From contig CAYRFE010000054.1 in the NCBI GenBank assembly GCA_964423645.1, forward strand, positions 1 through 11,848: a stretch of 11,848 nt of DNA, given 5' to 3'. The DNA is from CAYRFE01 sp964423645 [NCBI: uncultured bacterium]. GTDB lineage: Bacteria > Macinerneyibacteriota > Macinerneyibacteria > Macinerneyibacteriales. Under the pieces are notes generated by a model. That model was not told where the DNA came from, did no database searches, and saw only the letters and a list, made by a program, of their open reading frames with translations. This document shows positions 1 to 6,655 of the stretch, piece by piece. The position numbers were made by a program, and so were the translations under genes. The stretch's first letter is position 1, and every line of letters starts with the position of its first letter.

Positions 1-60
1 TTAACAGATGTTGAGAATTACTGCAATAAACTTTTGGTTTATTTATTAAAAATTATTTGA
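1..60 (+). CDS. possible 3' end of an upstream gene (partial)
   Basis: Frame 1 is open from the first base to a TGA at 58-60 and would encode 19 residues ending LLVYLLKII. The other two plus frames stop within the first dozen bases. The segment is AT-rich and helix-like, and an AT-rich hairpin lies inside it. It is too short to recognise. It may be the C-terminus of a gene outside the window or chance openness. Confidence 0.3.
   Translation, partial: LTDVENYCNKLLVYLLKII
25..43 (+). terminator. weak AT-rich hairpin
   Basis: AATAAAC (25-31), loop TTTTG, GTTTATT (37-43) form a 7-bp stem followed by TATTAAAAATT. It could terminate a gene entering from the left, but the stem has a single G-C pair and there is no clean T-run, so it is weak. 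Apart from this and the repeat at 82-118, I see nothing convincing between 61 and 271. Confidence 0.2.
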
Positions 61-81
61 AACAACGTCCCATAAAACACG

Positions 82-118
82 TTTATATTGAGCAATGCCC
101 TACTCCGTTTTTTTGACA
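82..118 (+). repeat. dispersed short repeat, copy A
   Basis: The core CAATGCCCTAC at 93-103 is followed by a T-run. The 37-bp stretch aligns with 3460-3496 at roughly two thirds identity, sharing TTTAT, TTG, GCAATG and CCT blocks in the same order. Its core is shared with 1186-1208. All three copies are intergenic and in the same orientation. The function is unknown. Confidence 0.4.
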
Positions 119-271
119 ATAGCTACACAAACGGTTATACACGAGTCACACAAATGCACTTTTGTCATTTCTTTCGTCCGACCACGGCCGACTTCGAGCG
201 GTTTTTCATTGAGAATGCATACACTCAGTGCCCTCTTATGCACTATTCCATGCGTGAATCCCCCTCTCCTC

Positions 272-299
272 TTGACATGCGTAATATTGTCCGTATAAT
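272..299 (+). promoter_or_regulatory. sigma70-type promoter of the toxin-antitoxin operon
   Basis: A perfect -35 TTGACA (272-277) and a perfect -10 TATAAT (294-299) are separated by 16 bp. Transcription would start near 305-307, leaving only about 10 nt before the antitoxin start, which is just enough for the AAAGGA ribosome binding site (307-312). Confidence 0.8.
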
Positions 300-305
300 T
301 ATACG
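292..305. promoter_or_regulatory. palindromic operator overlapping the -10 box
   Basis: CGTATAATTATACG is a perfect 14-bp palindrome that contains the whole -10 hexamer and reaches the expected transcription start. YefM/Phd antitoxins are known to bind short palindromes in their own promoters and repress the operon, more tightly together with the toxin. This site fits that role by position and symmetry. Binding itself is inferred. Confidence 0.6.
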
Positions 306-316
306 CAAAGGAAGTG

Positions 317-592
317 ATGTCTATGGTATCTTATACACAAGAAGAATTAGTGTCATCGTCGTATTTTATGCGGCACTTTGGGGAAATGATCTCCAAATTA
401 CGCAAAGGATCTATGGATAAAATTGCCGTATTAAAAAACAACACGATCGAATGTGTGGTCATTCCGGTAGAACAGTATGAGTTATTCCAAAAACTTGCCG
501 ACTACTTGGAACATGAAGAGATCTTCTCGATCATTCAACAACGCAAGAGTGTTCCGGTCGATGAGTATATTCCTTTGGAAAAAATAGTATAG
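317..592 (+). CDS. YefM/Phd-family antitoxin
   Basis: This 91-residue protein has the layout of a type II antitoxin: an N-terminal DNA-binding half with the SYTQEEL...F...ISKL..G pattern and the strand segment IAVLKNNTIECVVIPVEQYE typical of the YefM/Phd fold (about residues 5-55), then an acidic helical tail (LADYLEHEEIF) that should wrap and inhibit the toxin. It sits 11 nt upstream of a RelE/ParE-like toxin under one promoter. An AAAGGA ribosome binding site at 307-312 serves ATG 317 or ATG 323. A GTG at 314 is possible but too close to the Shine-Dalgarno sequence. It probably represses its own operon through the palindrome at 292-305. The family assignment comes from the motif pattern and the toxin partner. 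Confidence 0.8.
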   Translation: MSMVSYTQEELVSSSYFMRHFGEMISKLRKGSMDKIAVLKNNTIECVVIPVEQYELFQKLADYLEHEEIFSIIQQRKSVPVDEYIPLEKIV

Positions 593-603
593 TATTATTC
601 CTT

Positions 604-909
604 ATGAAATATTCTGTGATACTCCATCCTGAAGCGGTCAAAGAGTACCGAGCACTTGATGGCAGCATACAAAAATTAGTGAAAAAGCAATTGGATAAGA
701 TCTCAGAAGCACCACAATTAGGTGAGGTGCTCGGTAATAAATACGGAATGGATTTAAGCGGGTATCGAAAAATGTATGTCGATCATAAACGTGTTCGTAT
801 CATTTATCGTATCGTTGAAGAACGAATTATCGTAGAGGTCATCGCAATCGGTGAAAGAAACGATTTTGATGTCTATAAAAATGCAGCACATCGTCTCAAC
901 AGGGAGTAA
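604..909 (+). CDS. RelE/ParE-family toxin
   Basis: This 101-residue basic protein has the RelE/ParE fold signature: an N-terminal strand (KYSVILHPEAVKEY), two helices, and the central strands SGYRKMYVDHKRVRIIYRI, then VEVIAIGERNDFDVY. Basic and aromatic positions often used by RelE-type mRNA interferases are present (R55, R63, R65, R85, Y91), so ribosome-dependent mRNA cleavage is likelier than gyrase poisoning. Family members do both, and sequence alone does not settle it. The C-terminal DVYKNAAHR resembles the active RelE tail. ATG 604 follows the antitoxin stop by 11 nt and has only a weak ribosome binding site, which suggests coupling that keeps toxin below antitoxin. The gene appears intact. 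Confidence 0.8.
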   Translation: MKYSVILHPEAVKEYRALDGSIQKLVKKQLDKISEAPQLGEVLGNKYGMDLSGYRKMYVDHKRVRIIYRIVEERIIVEVIAIGERNDFDVYKNAAHRLNRE

Positions 910-918
910 ACCACCCCG

Positions 919-1008
919 CTATTTCGGTTTTTTAAATGGGGCATTATCCATTACCCATGCGAGTTCTGCATCAGTCAATCCCCATGTGTTTACATATTTG
1001 CTATTCAT
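919..1008 (-). CDS. 29-residue mini-ORF with a strong ribosome binding site
   Basis: A minus-strand ORF of 29 codons starts at ATG 1008 behind GAGGTGAT (1013-1020) and ends at TAG 919-921. The peptide contains NTWGLTDAELAWVMDN and a basic tail FKKPK, a composition that looks like real protein. A possible extended -10 (TGTATGAT on the minus strand) lies about 20 nt upstream of the ribosome binding site, without a good -35. It converges on the toxin gene, with the two stops 9 nt apart. It may be a small peptide gene or a remnant of a longer gene. I do not recognise it. Confidence 0.4.
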   Translation of the reverse strand: MNSKYVNTWGLTDAELAWVMDNAPFKKPK

Positions 1009-1185
1009 ACACATCACCTCAAAAGTATCATACAACAGCCCCACAACAACAGTATGGCAATGGGTAATTTTTCATATAAAAAAATATCGGAGTTAATAAC
1101 CTATTCTCAAGATCAATCAGATCATTACAGGGTTTCTCGCAATAGTGAAGTTTTTAAATAGTATCTTTCAGGATAGCGACTAGGA

Positions 1186-1208
1186 CAATGCCCTACCCTG
1201 CCTTTTTC
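1186..1208 (+). repeat. dispersed short repeat, copy B
   Basis: CAATGCCCTAC at 1186-1196 matches copy A exactly over 11 bases and is followed by CCTGCCTTTTT, so it again leads into a T-run. It lies just left of the attC-like element. The rest of the stretch from about 1021 to 1229 holds no gene that I can support. Confidence 0.35.
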
Positions 1209-1229
1209 GAGCGATTCTAAGGTATATTT

Positions 1230-1360
1230 GCATAACGGTCAGGACTATAAGCAGTTGGGGACTACGCGGACGCGAACTTATCACCCGTTACCGAGCTTGC
1301 GAGCGAGAGCGAAGCACGCCTAACCACTTAAACCCCAGTGACGTATGGGCCTTGTTATGC
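1230..1360 (-). repeat. attC-like recombination site (integron cassette 59-be type)
   Basis: The element is bounded by a perfect 7-bp inverted pair, GCATAAC (1230-1236) and GTTATGC (1354-1360), which resemble the R''/R' simple sites of integron attC. Inside these, imperfectly complementary blocks follow in order: GGACTATA (1242-1249) with TATGGGCC (1344-1351), then TGGGG (1256-1260) with CCCCA (1333-1337). The centre is GC-rich and structured. Read on the minus strand it begins 11 nt after the nuclease-like gene, which is where attC sits in a gene cassette. GCATAAC departs from the RYYYAAC consensus at one base. No integrase or second attC is visible, so a different conserved structured element remains possible. 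Confidence 0.5.
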
Positions 1361-1371
1361 GGCTACTTTTT

Positions 1372-2232
1372 TTATTCAACATTGAATCGATTGTTAAAAT
1401 ATCTATTCATGACATACTCGTAATTCTTTATGCCCAATATTTTCTCACTCTCTTTTATATAATCACTAGCAGAAGTGAATCCCAAATATTTAACTTTGGT
1501 ATCAAAGTGGATTGTTGTTAAAAAGTTGTCCACAATAATTTTAAACTTTGTTAGAGTTTCCTTATAATTATGAATATCCTCTTCAAACTTTGGGATAAAT
1601 GGATTGTCGAAACAGAGACTGTATAATTCTACATTTTTATCTACAAGTTTTCCATTAATTATGGTCATTTCGTTGATTATTCCAAGCAAATGACAACATA
1701 GTTGTTTAATTCCCTCTCCGTATATATGTTGATTATTAAAATTAGATTTTACGTCTTGAATAAATGAAATAAACGGCTTAGCTATTTGCTTGTTCCATCT
1801 ATAATTTTCGATACCAAAATATTTTTGCTGTTCGGCCGTGTGGAATATTTTATTTGTTCCTTTAGAATCCGCGAATTCAAACATTTTTACCTCAAACAGA
1901 CTCACCAAATCCGTTGAGTATTCGATAGCAACATCAATACAAGCTTTATGTAAAGGGTCATTATCAAGCGCCCACAGATCATACTCAAATTTTGTGTTAT
2001 CATTTCCTGAAAAAATATTATACGCAAATGCTTGAGAACTTTTTAAACTACCTGCCCATCGGTGAAATTTAAAACTAGGCTTTGGTCCAAAGAAGTTATC
2101 GAATTTATTATCCAATACATGTTTGTGTACGCCGTCTGTTTTTAATATTTTTCCTGTTTTTTCAAAACACTTGATTGAAAAATATATTATTTTATCACTA
2201 TAAGTCATGTCGGTCTTAGTTGTTTTTTTCAT
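1372..2232 (-). CDS. PD-(D/E)XK nuclease-like protein (putative restriction endonuclease)
   Basis: A 286-residue soluble protein with no signal peptide. A central stretch has the order expected for a PD-(D/E)XK nuclease core: an Asp in KACIDVAIEY (D100), then a hydrophobic strand with an E-x-K motif in SLFEVKMFEF (E114, K116), and a later helix GIKQLCCHLLGIIN (about 174-187). The upstream segment KFHRWAGSLKSSQAFAYNIFSG recalls the PGN_0703-type putative restriction endonucleases, a recollection rather than a search result. The gene is conspicuously AT-rich compared with the genes to its right and has an attC-like site at its 3' end, both signs of acquisition. ATG 2232 has no ribosome binding site of its own but follows the stop of a leader ORF by 3 nt, so translation is probably coupled. 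Confidence 0.55.
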   Translation of the reverse strand: MKKTTKTDMTYSDKIIYFSIKCFEKTGKILKTDGVHKHVLDNKFDNFFGPKPSFKFHRWAGSLKSSQAFAYNIFSGNDNTKFEYDLWALDNDPLHKACIDVAIEYSTDLVSLFEVKMFEFADSKGTNKIFHTAEQQKYFGIENYRWNKQIAKPFISFIQDVKSNFNNQHIYGEGIKQLCCHLLGIINEMTIINGKLVDKNVELYSLCFDNPFIPKFEEDIHNYKETLTKFKIIVDNFLTTIHFDTKVKYLGFTSASDYIKESEKILGIKNYEYVMNRYFNNRFNVE

Positions 2233-2235
2233 GTG

Positions 2236-2307
2236 TCACACTGTCTCGTGCTTCTTAGAGTGACGGCTAATGTTCGTGTATACGCCATATTGCGTGTATT
2301 TTTTCAT
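2236..2307 (-). CDS. 23-residue leader ORF upstream of the nuclease-like gene
   Basis: ATG 2307 lies 7 nt behind a near-perfect AAGGAGG (2315-2321), and the ORF ends with TGA 2236-2238, three bases before the ATG of the nuclease-like gene, which lacks a Shine-Dalgarno sequence. The peptide is basic and tyrosine-rich (start MKKYTQYGVY, end KKHETV). The arrangement suggests that ribosomes load here and reinitiate on the downstream gene, which would tie nuclease output to leader translation. The same frame is open up to ATG 2424, but that start has no comparable ribosome binding site. It could also encode a functional small peptide. Confidence 0.5.
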   Translation of the reverse strand: MKKYTQYGVYTNISRHSKKHETV

Positions 2308-2343
2308 ATATCTTCCTCCTTGTGTCGACCTAGACAAATAATT

Positions 2344-2381
2344 CTCATAACTCTTAGTATATGAACTCATAACAATGTCAA
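2344..2381 (-). promoter_or_regulatory. promoter region with paired direct repeats
   Basis: On the minus strand, a perfect TTGACA (plus TGTCAA, 2376-2381) is followed by TATACT (2356-2361; 14-bp spacer) or TACTAA (2354-2359; 16-bp spacer). Two direct copies of GTTATGAG (plus CTCATAAC at 2344-2351 and 2366-2373) have a 22-bp period, about two helical turns, and flank the -10. This looks like a regulated promoter for the leader and nuclease genes with a repressor or activator site. No regulator gene for it is seen in the window. Confidence 0.4.
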
Positions 2382-2429
2382 GAGACAAAAAAAACCCTCC
2401 ATATGCCATTAAAACAGGCTTCAAAATAA

Positions 2430-2454
2430 AAAAAGGCAGGAGCCCTGCCTTTTT
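2430..2454 (-). terminator. intrinsic terminator of the SUMF1 lipoprotein gene
   Basis: AAAAAGGCAGG (2430-2440), loop 2441-2443, CCTGCCTTTTT (2444-2454) is a perfect 11-bp inverted repeat with a GC-rich core and T-runs on both strands. It lies 22 nt after the stop of the lipoprotein gene on the minus strand and is symmetrical enough to work in both directions. It isolates the nuclease unit from the genes to the right. Confidence 0.85.
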
Positions 2455-2476
2455 CTAAAAATTAAAGTGTTTATAT

Positions 2477-3346
2477 TCAATTGCTGCGAACAATCCGAAA
2501 CCCAATCCTGACGTACTGGTCATACGGGAAGTATTGGAAGTTGCGATGAGCAACAGTCGCGCCGGAGGCATCGGTGTTCCAACCGCCCCCGCGAATAACA
2601 CGGCTAAAGCCCGAAGCCACTCCCCTATAGTTAGAGATTGTCCCGGTGGGATAGCCACCATACCAATCCCAGCACCATTCCCACACGTTACCGCTCATAT
2701 CATATAATCCAAGCTCGTTTGGCAGTTTCGTGCCGACAGGATGTGTAGTATTGTTGCTGTTCTCGCTAGTCCAGGCATAATCACCTATAGCATTTGTTCC
2801 TGTACTACCGGCAAAAGCTTTTGTATATCCTGTAGCGCCATTGACCGCGCCAATTGCCGCCCACATCCATTCCATTTCTGTAGGAAGACGATAACCGCTT
2901 GCAGACCAATTCGCTATTACAGAATTCCACGTGTCATTATCCTCTACCGGCACAACACCCCACACCGCAGGATCTGTGCTGCCGCTTATTGTATACACAG
3001 GCGTTAAACCATCTTGTATACTCAATTTATTGCAGAAAACTAAAGCATGATACCAATTTACTTTTTGCACAGGATCATCCATACTCGTACTTACGCCGGT
3101 ATAACTGGGGTCATCTAACCCGGTAACCGAGGTAAATTGATGCCGAGTGACCTCCGTATCGCTTATGTAAAATGCGTCAACATAACTGGTATTGGTAGCC
3201 GTAGCATCCCGTTGAAATGTTCCGCTTGGCACAGATACCATTACGATCTCACGCGGAGCCGGATATACCGGTTCGGTTGTTGATTTAGAGCACCCTATTC
3301 CCCAAAAAAATACTACTCCCAGTATCCCAAAAAGCAATCTTTTCAT
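2477..3346 (-). CDS. SUMF1/FGE-domain lipoprotein
   Basis: A 289-residue protein. Residues 1-19 form a lipoprotein signal ending in the lipobox GIGC (Cys19), so the mature protein is probably anchored in the envelope. From about residue 34 to the end it is a formylglycine-generating-enzyme-like (SUMF1) domain: EIVMVSVPSGTFQRD, EVTRHQF, NWYHALVFCNKLS, GYRLPTEMEW (151-160), ELGLYDMSGNVWEW (211-224), RVIRGGGW (249-256) and GFRIV (282-286). The cysteines that FGE enzymes use near the C-terminus are absent (residues 257-289 contain none), so it is more likely a binding or structural member than a sulfatase-activating enzyme. Such lipoproteins occur in many copies in treponemes. ATG 3346 has GGAG upstream. 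It is transcribed alone and ends at the 2430-2454 terminator. Confidence 0.85.
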   Translation of the reverse strand: MKRLLFGILGVVFFWGIGCSKSTTEPVYPAPREIVMVSVPSGTFQRDATATNTSYVDAFYISDTEVTRHQFTSVTGLDDPSYTGVSTSMDDPVQKVNWYHALVFCNKLSIQDGLTPVYTISGSTDPAVWGVVPVEDNDTWNSVIANWSASGYRLPTEMEWMWAAIGAVNGATGYTKAFAGSTGTNAIGDYAWTSENSNNTTHPVGTKLPNELGLYDMSGNVWEWCWDWYGGYPTGTISNYRGVASGFSRVIRGGGWNTDASGATVAHRNFQYFPYDQYVRIGFRIVRSN

Positions 3347-3459
3347 ACATGCTCCATTTCCATGTTGGTCAATTCAATATCTCTCTTTATCAAATGTTTA
3401 TGACATATATATGACTTTTACCTGTAACGCAAGATAAACAAACACATTCTATAAGAAAA

Positions 3460-3496
3460 TTTATGTTGTGCAATGTCCTGCCCTACTTTCTTTATA
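3460..3496 (+). repeat. dispersed short repeat, copy C
   Basis: TTTATGTTGTGCAATGTCCT opens a copy that aligns to 82-118 along its whole length and contains the variant core CAATGTCCTGCCC. It lies in the 150-bp gap between the DUF4384 gene and the SUMF1 lipoprotein gene, against the stop codon of the former. The remainder of that gap should hold the lipoprotein promoter, but I see no convincing -35/-10 pair. Confidence 0.35.
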
Positions 3497-4321
3497 TCAG
3501 CGCACAACCTCATAAGCTATCGTCGTCTCCGTTCGTTCGCTCAGCGGAATAGTCGCCATTTTGCGTGCAAAATCATTAAAGCCGATTTCAGGACGATTCC
3601 AGATACGGATACCATTATACTCGGTAATATCATCTATGCCAGAATCAAGCATTGGTATAGGTTCTTTTGTGGCAAAAATCTTCAGGATCTCTACACTTCT
3701 GTTTTTCCCATCAGGGCACATTGCCGTCATCTGCTGTGGAAATGTCCACGGTGTATTTGCTGTTAACTTAACCGATTTCAATGTTTTCGTAGGATACAAC
3801 TGATAAATCGTTCTATCTTCAGTTATATTAAAGACAGTAATATAGCAATCCTTGGATGATGTTACGGTCAGCGAGGTTTTTTCTCCGTGACTAAAGACGG
3901 TTTTACCGAGTTTCGCCTGCATCACAAAATACGGATCGGGCTGCGCCTTCCCTTTTGCGATTTTTACCTGCACCGTGACTCTGACAAGGTCGATAAAATC
4001 GTCCGATTCAGTTTTTCGGTAATCCTCACGCTCAACTTTTAATCGCTTGAAATCGACAATTTCACCGTAGGATATCGCGCTGATGAAATCCGATTCAAGT
4101 TGATAGTTCTTTACATACGTTTCGGACTGCACCCTCGTGCCACAGTATTGCTCGATAGCATTGCGCTTGGCGATCTCTTCGGCACGTTTGGTGGCTTCCT
4201 GTTGTGTAATATTCCATGCTACACACTCTCCTTGTACGGTGATCCAATCAGAGACATCATTGCCCGAAAAACAAACTCCTATTGCCCAAAAGTGCAGTAT
4301 TACCAACAACCAATACTTCAT
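3497..4321 (-). CDS. exported DUF4384-domain protein, partner of the caspase
   Basis: A 274-residue protein with an N-terminal signal peptide (about residues 1-19, ending GVCFSG), so it is likely periplasmic or envelope-associated. Residues 25-60 (WITVQGECVAWN...QEATKRAEEIAKRNAIEQYCG) resemble the short alpha-beta domains at the start of FlgT/LPP20-type envelope proteins. Residues about 130-215 match the DUF4384 pattern: FSHGEKTSLTVTSSKDCYITVFN, then TIYQLYPT. DUF4384 is often found fused to or beside caspase-like peptidases. Here it starts 20 nt after the WD40-caspase gene, with GAGAGG as ribosome binding site, so the two are probably co-transcribed and act together. Whether it is substrate, inhibitor or scaffold is unknown. 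Confidence 0.75.
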   Translation of the reverse strand: MKYWLLVILHFWAIGVCFSGNDVSDWITVQGECVAWNITQQEATKRAEEIAKRNAIEQYCGTRVQSETYVKNYQLESDFISAISYGEIVDFKRLKVEREDYRKTESDDFIDLVRVTVQVKIAKGKAQPDPYFVMQAKLGKTVFSHGEKTSLTVTSSKDCYITVFNITEDRTIYQLYPTKTLKSVKLTANTPWTFPQQMTAMCPDGKNRSVEILKIFATKEPIPMLDSGIDDITEYNGIRIWNRPEIGFNDFARKMATIPLSERTETTIAYEVVR

Positions 4322-4341
4322 ATCAACCTCTCCGTCTCCCT

Positions 4342-6630
4342 TTAATACGTCACCAGAATTCTCTCTTTATCTTTACTCTCCACTGTTGGTGTTTGTTCTA
4401 GGTTGTGAAAGCGCCGTGCTACATAAGGTACGCCCTCTGAATTATCAGACACAAAATCAAAAAGCTCTTTTACTGTAACAATACCGTTATTGTCTTTATC
4501 CGCTTTCTTGCTATGAATACCTTTCAAAAAGAAATAAGTAAACGTGCTATGCCCTTTTTCATTGTACCAAGTAGATAGCTGTTGCCCTGAACTAGAAGAA
4601 AACACAACTGTATTATCCAAAGTTAAAATAGGATTATTTATTTCAATAATCATTGGAGAAACATCCTTTATCAGATCAGCACCTGAAAAACAAGCGTCAA
4701 GAACAACAGTAATTGATCTTGATGGGATTTTGGCAATATTTAAATAAAAAGTATCAATTGAATAGCCTGTAATATCAACATATTTCGGATCACTTTCTAT
4801 GGGGACAAAATATCCTTTTTTACTATTCATACTTGGCGCACCATGACCGACATAGTAAATAAAAACATCACTTTGCCCAGGTTTGATGCTGTTGAACAGT
4901 TTCCCTTTGTGATTTGATTCATTACCAAAATACATTTCAAAATCACCCTTATTAGCATTTTGCACAAAAAATATGTTACCTTCCTTATACCCGAATATTT
5001 TGATCAAGTATTCCTTCATAAGTTGCGCATCATTGAGAGCGAAATCAACAGCTTTCGTCTTTTTATAATCTTTATTTCCAATTATAACAGCAATTGCGTC
5101 AGGATTAGTAGTTTTAGTTACAGGAATATTAATTGAAACGTCAGACTTACCTAAGGTAACTGTAGTTACAGAAATATCGGATTTGGTCGAAACGCTATCG
5201 CTCGAAACATTAACCTTAATATCATCAAAATTATATTGTATATTGGAAGCAACATATTTTGTGGTAATATTACTATCATAACTGTATGTCTTGTTCGTAA
5301 TACTGTTCCTAAATGTGATTTTTGTTATTTCAAAAAAATCATTTACAATCGTAGCATCAGCAAAAGCAATGATTACTTTATCCCAGTGTTCTTTAAGGCT
5401 TTTCGCTTCTGCCAAAGGAACTTTAAGTGCTACACTCTTTTTGCTTGAAAGCGATAACAAATATGATTCATTATCAGCATCATAGGAACCGAGTTTCATC
5501 TCAGTGATAGTTAACTTGCTAAGATATTCTTTTTTAAATATAGCAATAGCTTCGTCCGTATACTCCTGAATCATTTTCTGGCGCGTTATTACTGATACTC
5601 TATTTTGATAGTCTGCTATTTTTTCGTATTCACCTTTTTTTTGCCAAGTATTTATTTTCATCTCAACATAATTTTTTATACTTGATATAAGATCATCTCG
5701 ATGGGTTTTTTTTATCATAGATATAGCAGAATCTATACCAGCAGTTATAATAACATTAGAATCTAAAACAAGTGTAAAAATCGCACGACTCTTCATATTG
5801 AAAGAATCAATCTGTTCCATTGCTGGATACTGCCATATTTTTATACTTCCATCTTCAGAAGTAGTAGTAATTTGATTTTGTGTTTTAAAATAATTAGAGG
5901 CATAAATAGGCGCACTGTGCGCTACGATGGACTGAATAAGTTTATTACTTTTCCAGTCCCATATTTTGATTGTTTTATCAACGCTAGTTGAAACAATATA
6001 TTTCTCATCGTCAACAAAGAAAGCGTTAGTAACCATTGCTTTATGCCCTTTTAGTGTATTTAGACATTTTTTAGTATCAATATCCCAAATTTTTATTGTT
6101 TCATCAATGCTACTAGTAATCATTAAGCGCCCATTATCTGAAAATTTTACACTAGAAACTGAGTAATTATGACCTTTTAATGTGGTCATCAACTCCCATG
6201 TTATACTATTCCAGATTCTTATTATGCCGTCATCCCCTGCAGAAACAAACACAGATTCATCCGCAGAAAATTCCAAAACTTTTACAGAACCCTGATGATA
6301 CTGAAGAGACTTGAGCATTTTACCAGTAGTAATATCTAAAATTCGTATCTCACCATCCCATAAACCAACTATAATATTTTTTCCATTAGGTGAAATACTG
6401 ATAGATTCTACCCATGAATTAAAACCAGTAAATGACCGAAGTAACTTCTCACTTTTTATATCCCAAACTTTTACTGTTTTATCATGACTTACCGATGCAA
6501 AGACACCACTTTTTGTATGCAAAGCTAATCCAACTATTTTATCCGTATGACCAGTTAACTTAGTAACTTCATAAGAATTAACATTGAGAATAAAGTGTAG
6601 AAATAAGCAAAACAATACACACAACCTCAT
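4342..6630 (-). CDS. exported WD40-repeat caspase-like peptidase (peptidase C14)
   Basis: A 762-residue protein. Residues 1-19 are a hydrophobic export signal without a lipobox. Residues about 22-308 hold seven WD40 blades, with WD-type blade ends at VWDI (55), ILDI (97), IWNS (139), IWDI (181), IWDW (223), IWQY (265) and a degenerate seventh, together one beta-propeller. A charged helical linker (about 310-370) and a strand-rich region (372-500) lead to a C14 caspase domain (about 510-760). Its dyad is intact: His596 in YYVGHGAP and Cys647 in LDACFSG. Asp-rich DKDNNGIVTVKELF (711-724) resembles an EF-hand-like calcium loop. ATG 6630 is preceded by GGAGG. It is followed by the DUF4384 gene after 20 nt. 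The likely role is a regulated protease acting outside the cytoplasm, with the propeller binding a partner. Substrate and trigger are unknown. Confidence 0.88.
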   Translation of the reverse strand: MRLCVLFCLFLHFILNVNSYEVTKLTGHTDKIVGLALHTKSGVFASVSHDKTVKVWDIKSEKLLRSFTGFNSWVESISISPNGKNIIVGLWDGEIRILDITTGKMLKSLQYHQGSVKVLEFSADESVFVSAGDDGIIRIWNSITWELMTTLKGHNYSVSSVKFSDNGRLMITSSIDETIKIWDIDTKKCLNTLKGHKAMVTNAFFVDDEKYIVSTSVDKTIKIWDWKSNKLIQSIVAHSAPIYASNYFKTQNQITTTSEDGSIKIWQYPAMEQIDSFNMKSRAIFTLVLDSNVIITAGIDSAISMIKKTHRDDLISSIKNYVEMKINTWQKKGEYEKIADYQNRVSVITRQKMIQEYTDEAIAIFKKEYLSKLTITEMKLGSYDADNESYLLSLSSKKSVALKVPLAEAKSLKEHWDKVIIAFADATIVNDFFEITKITFRNSITNKTYSYDSNITTKYVASNIQYNFDDIKVNVSSDSVSTKSDISVTTVTLGKSDVSINIPVTKTTNPDAIAVIIGNKDYKKTKAVDFALNDAQLMKEYLIKIFGYKEGNIFFVQNANKGDFEMYFGNESNHKGKLFNSIKPGQSDVFIYYVGHGAPSMNSKKGYFVPIESDPKYVDITGYSIDTFYLNIAKIPSRSITVVLDACFSGADLIKDVSPMIIEINNPILTLDNTVVFSSSSGQQLSTWYNEKGHSTFTYFFLKGIHSKKADKDNNGIVTVKELFDFVSDNSEGVPYVARRFHNLEQTPTVESKDKERILVTY

Positions 6631-6655
6631 AAAGAATCCTCCACTATGTAAAGCA

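Noticed and set aside
188-206. CCG...CGG mini-hairpin followed by TTTTT, possible terminator
   Set aside because: The stem is only three pairs plus two after a bulge, and no gene ends just upstream.
88-420. 110-codon plus-strand ORF
   Set aside because: It covers the promoter, palindrome and ribosome binding site of the toxin-antitoxin operon and overlaps the antitoxin in another frame. The sequence is not protein-like.
908-933. AAACC...GGTTT stem with T-run after the toxin gene
   Set aside because: A 5-bp AT-containing stem with a 13-nt loop is too weak to call a terminator.
3473-3803. plus-strand ORFs opposite the DUF4384 gene
   Set aside because: They are antisense shadows of a gene with signal peptide and domain evidence, and lack ribosome binding sites.
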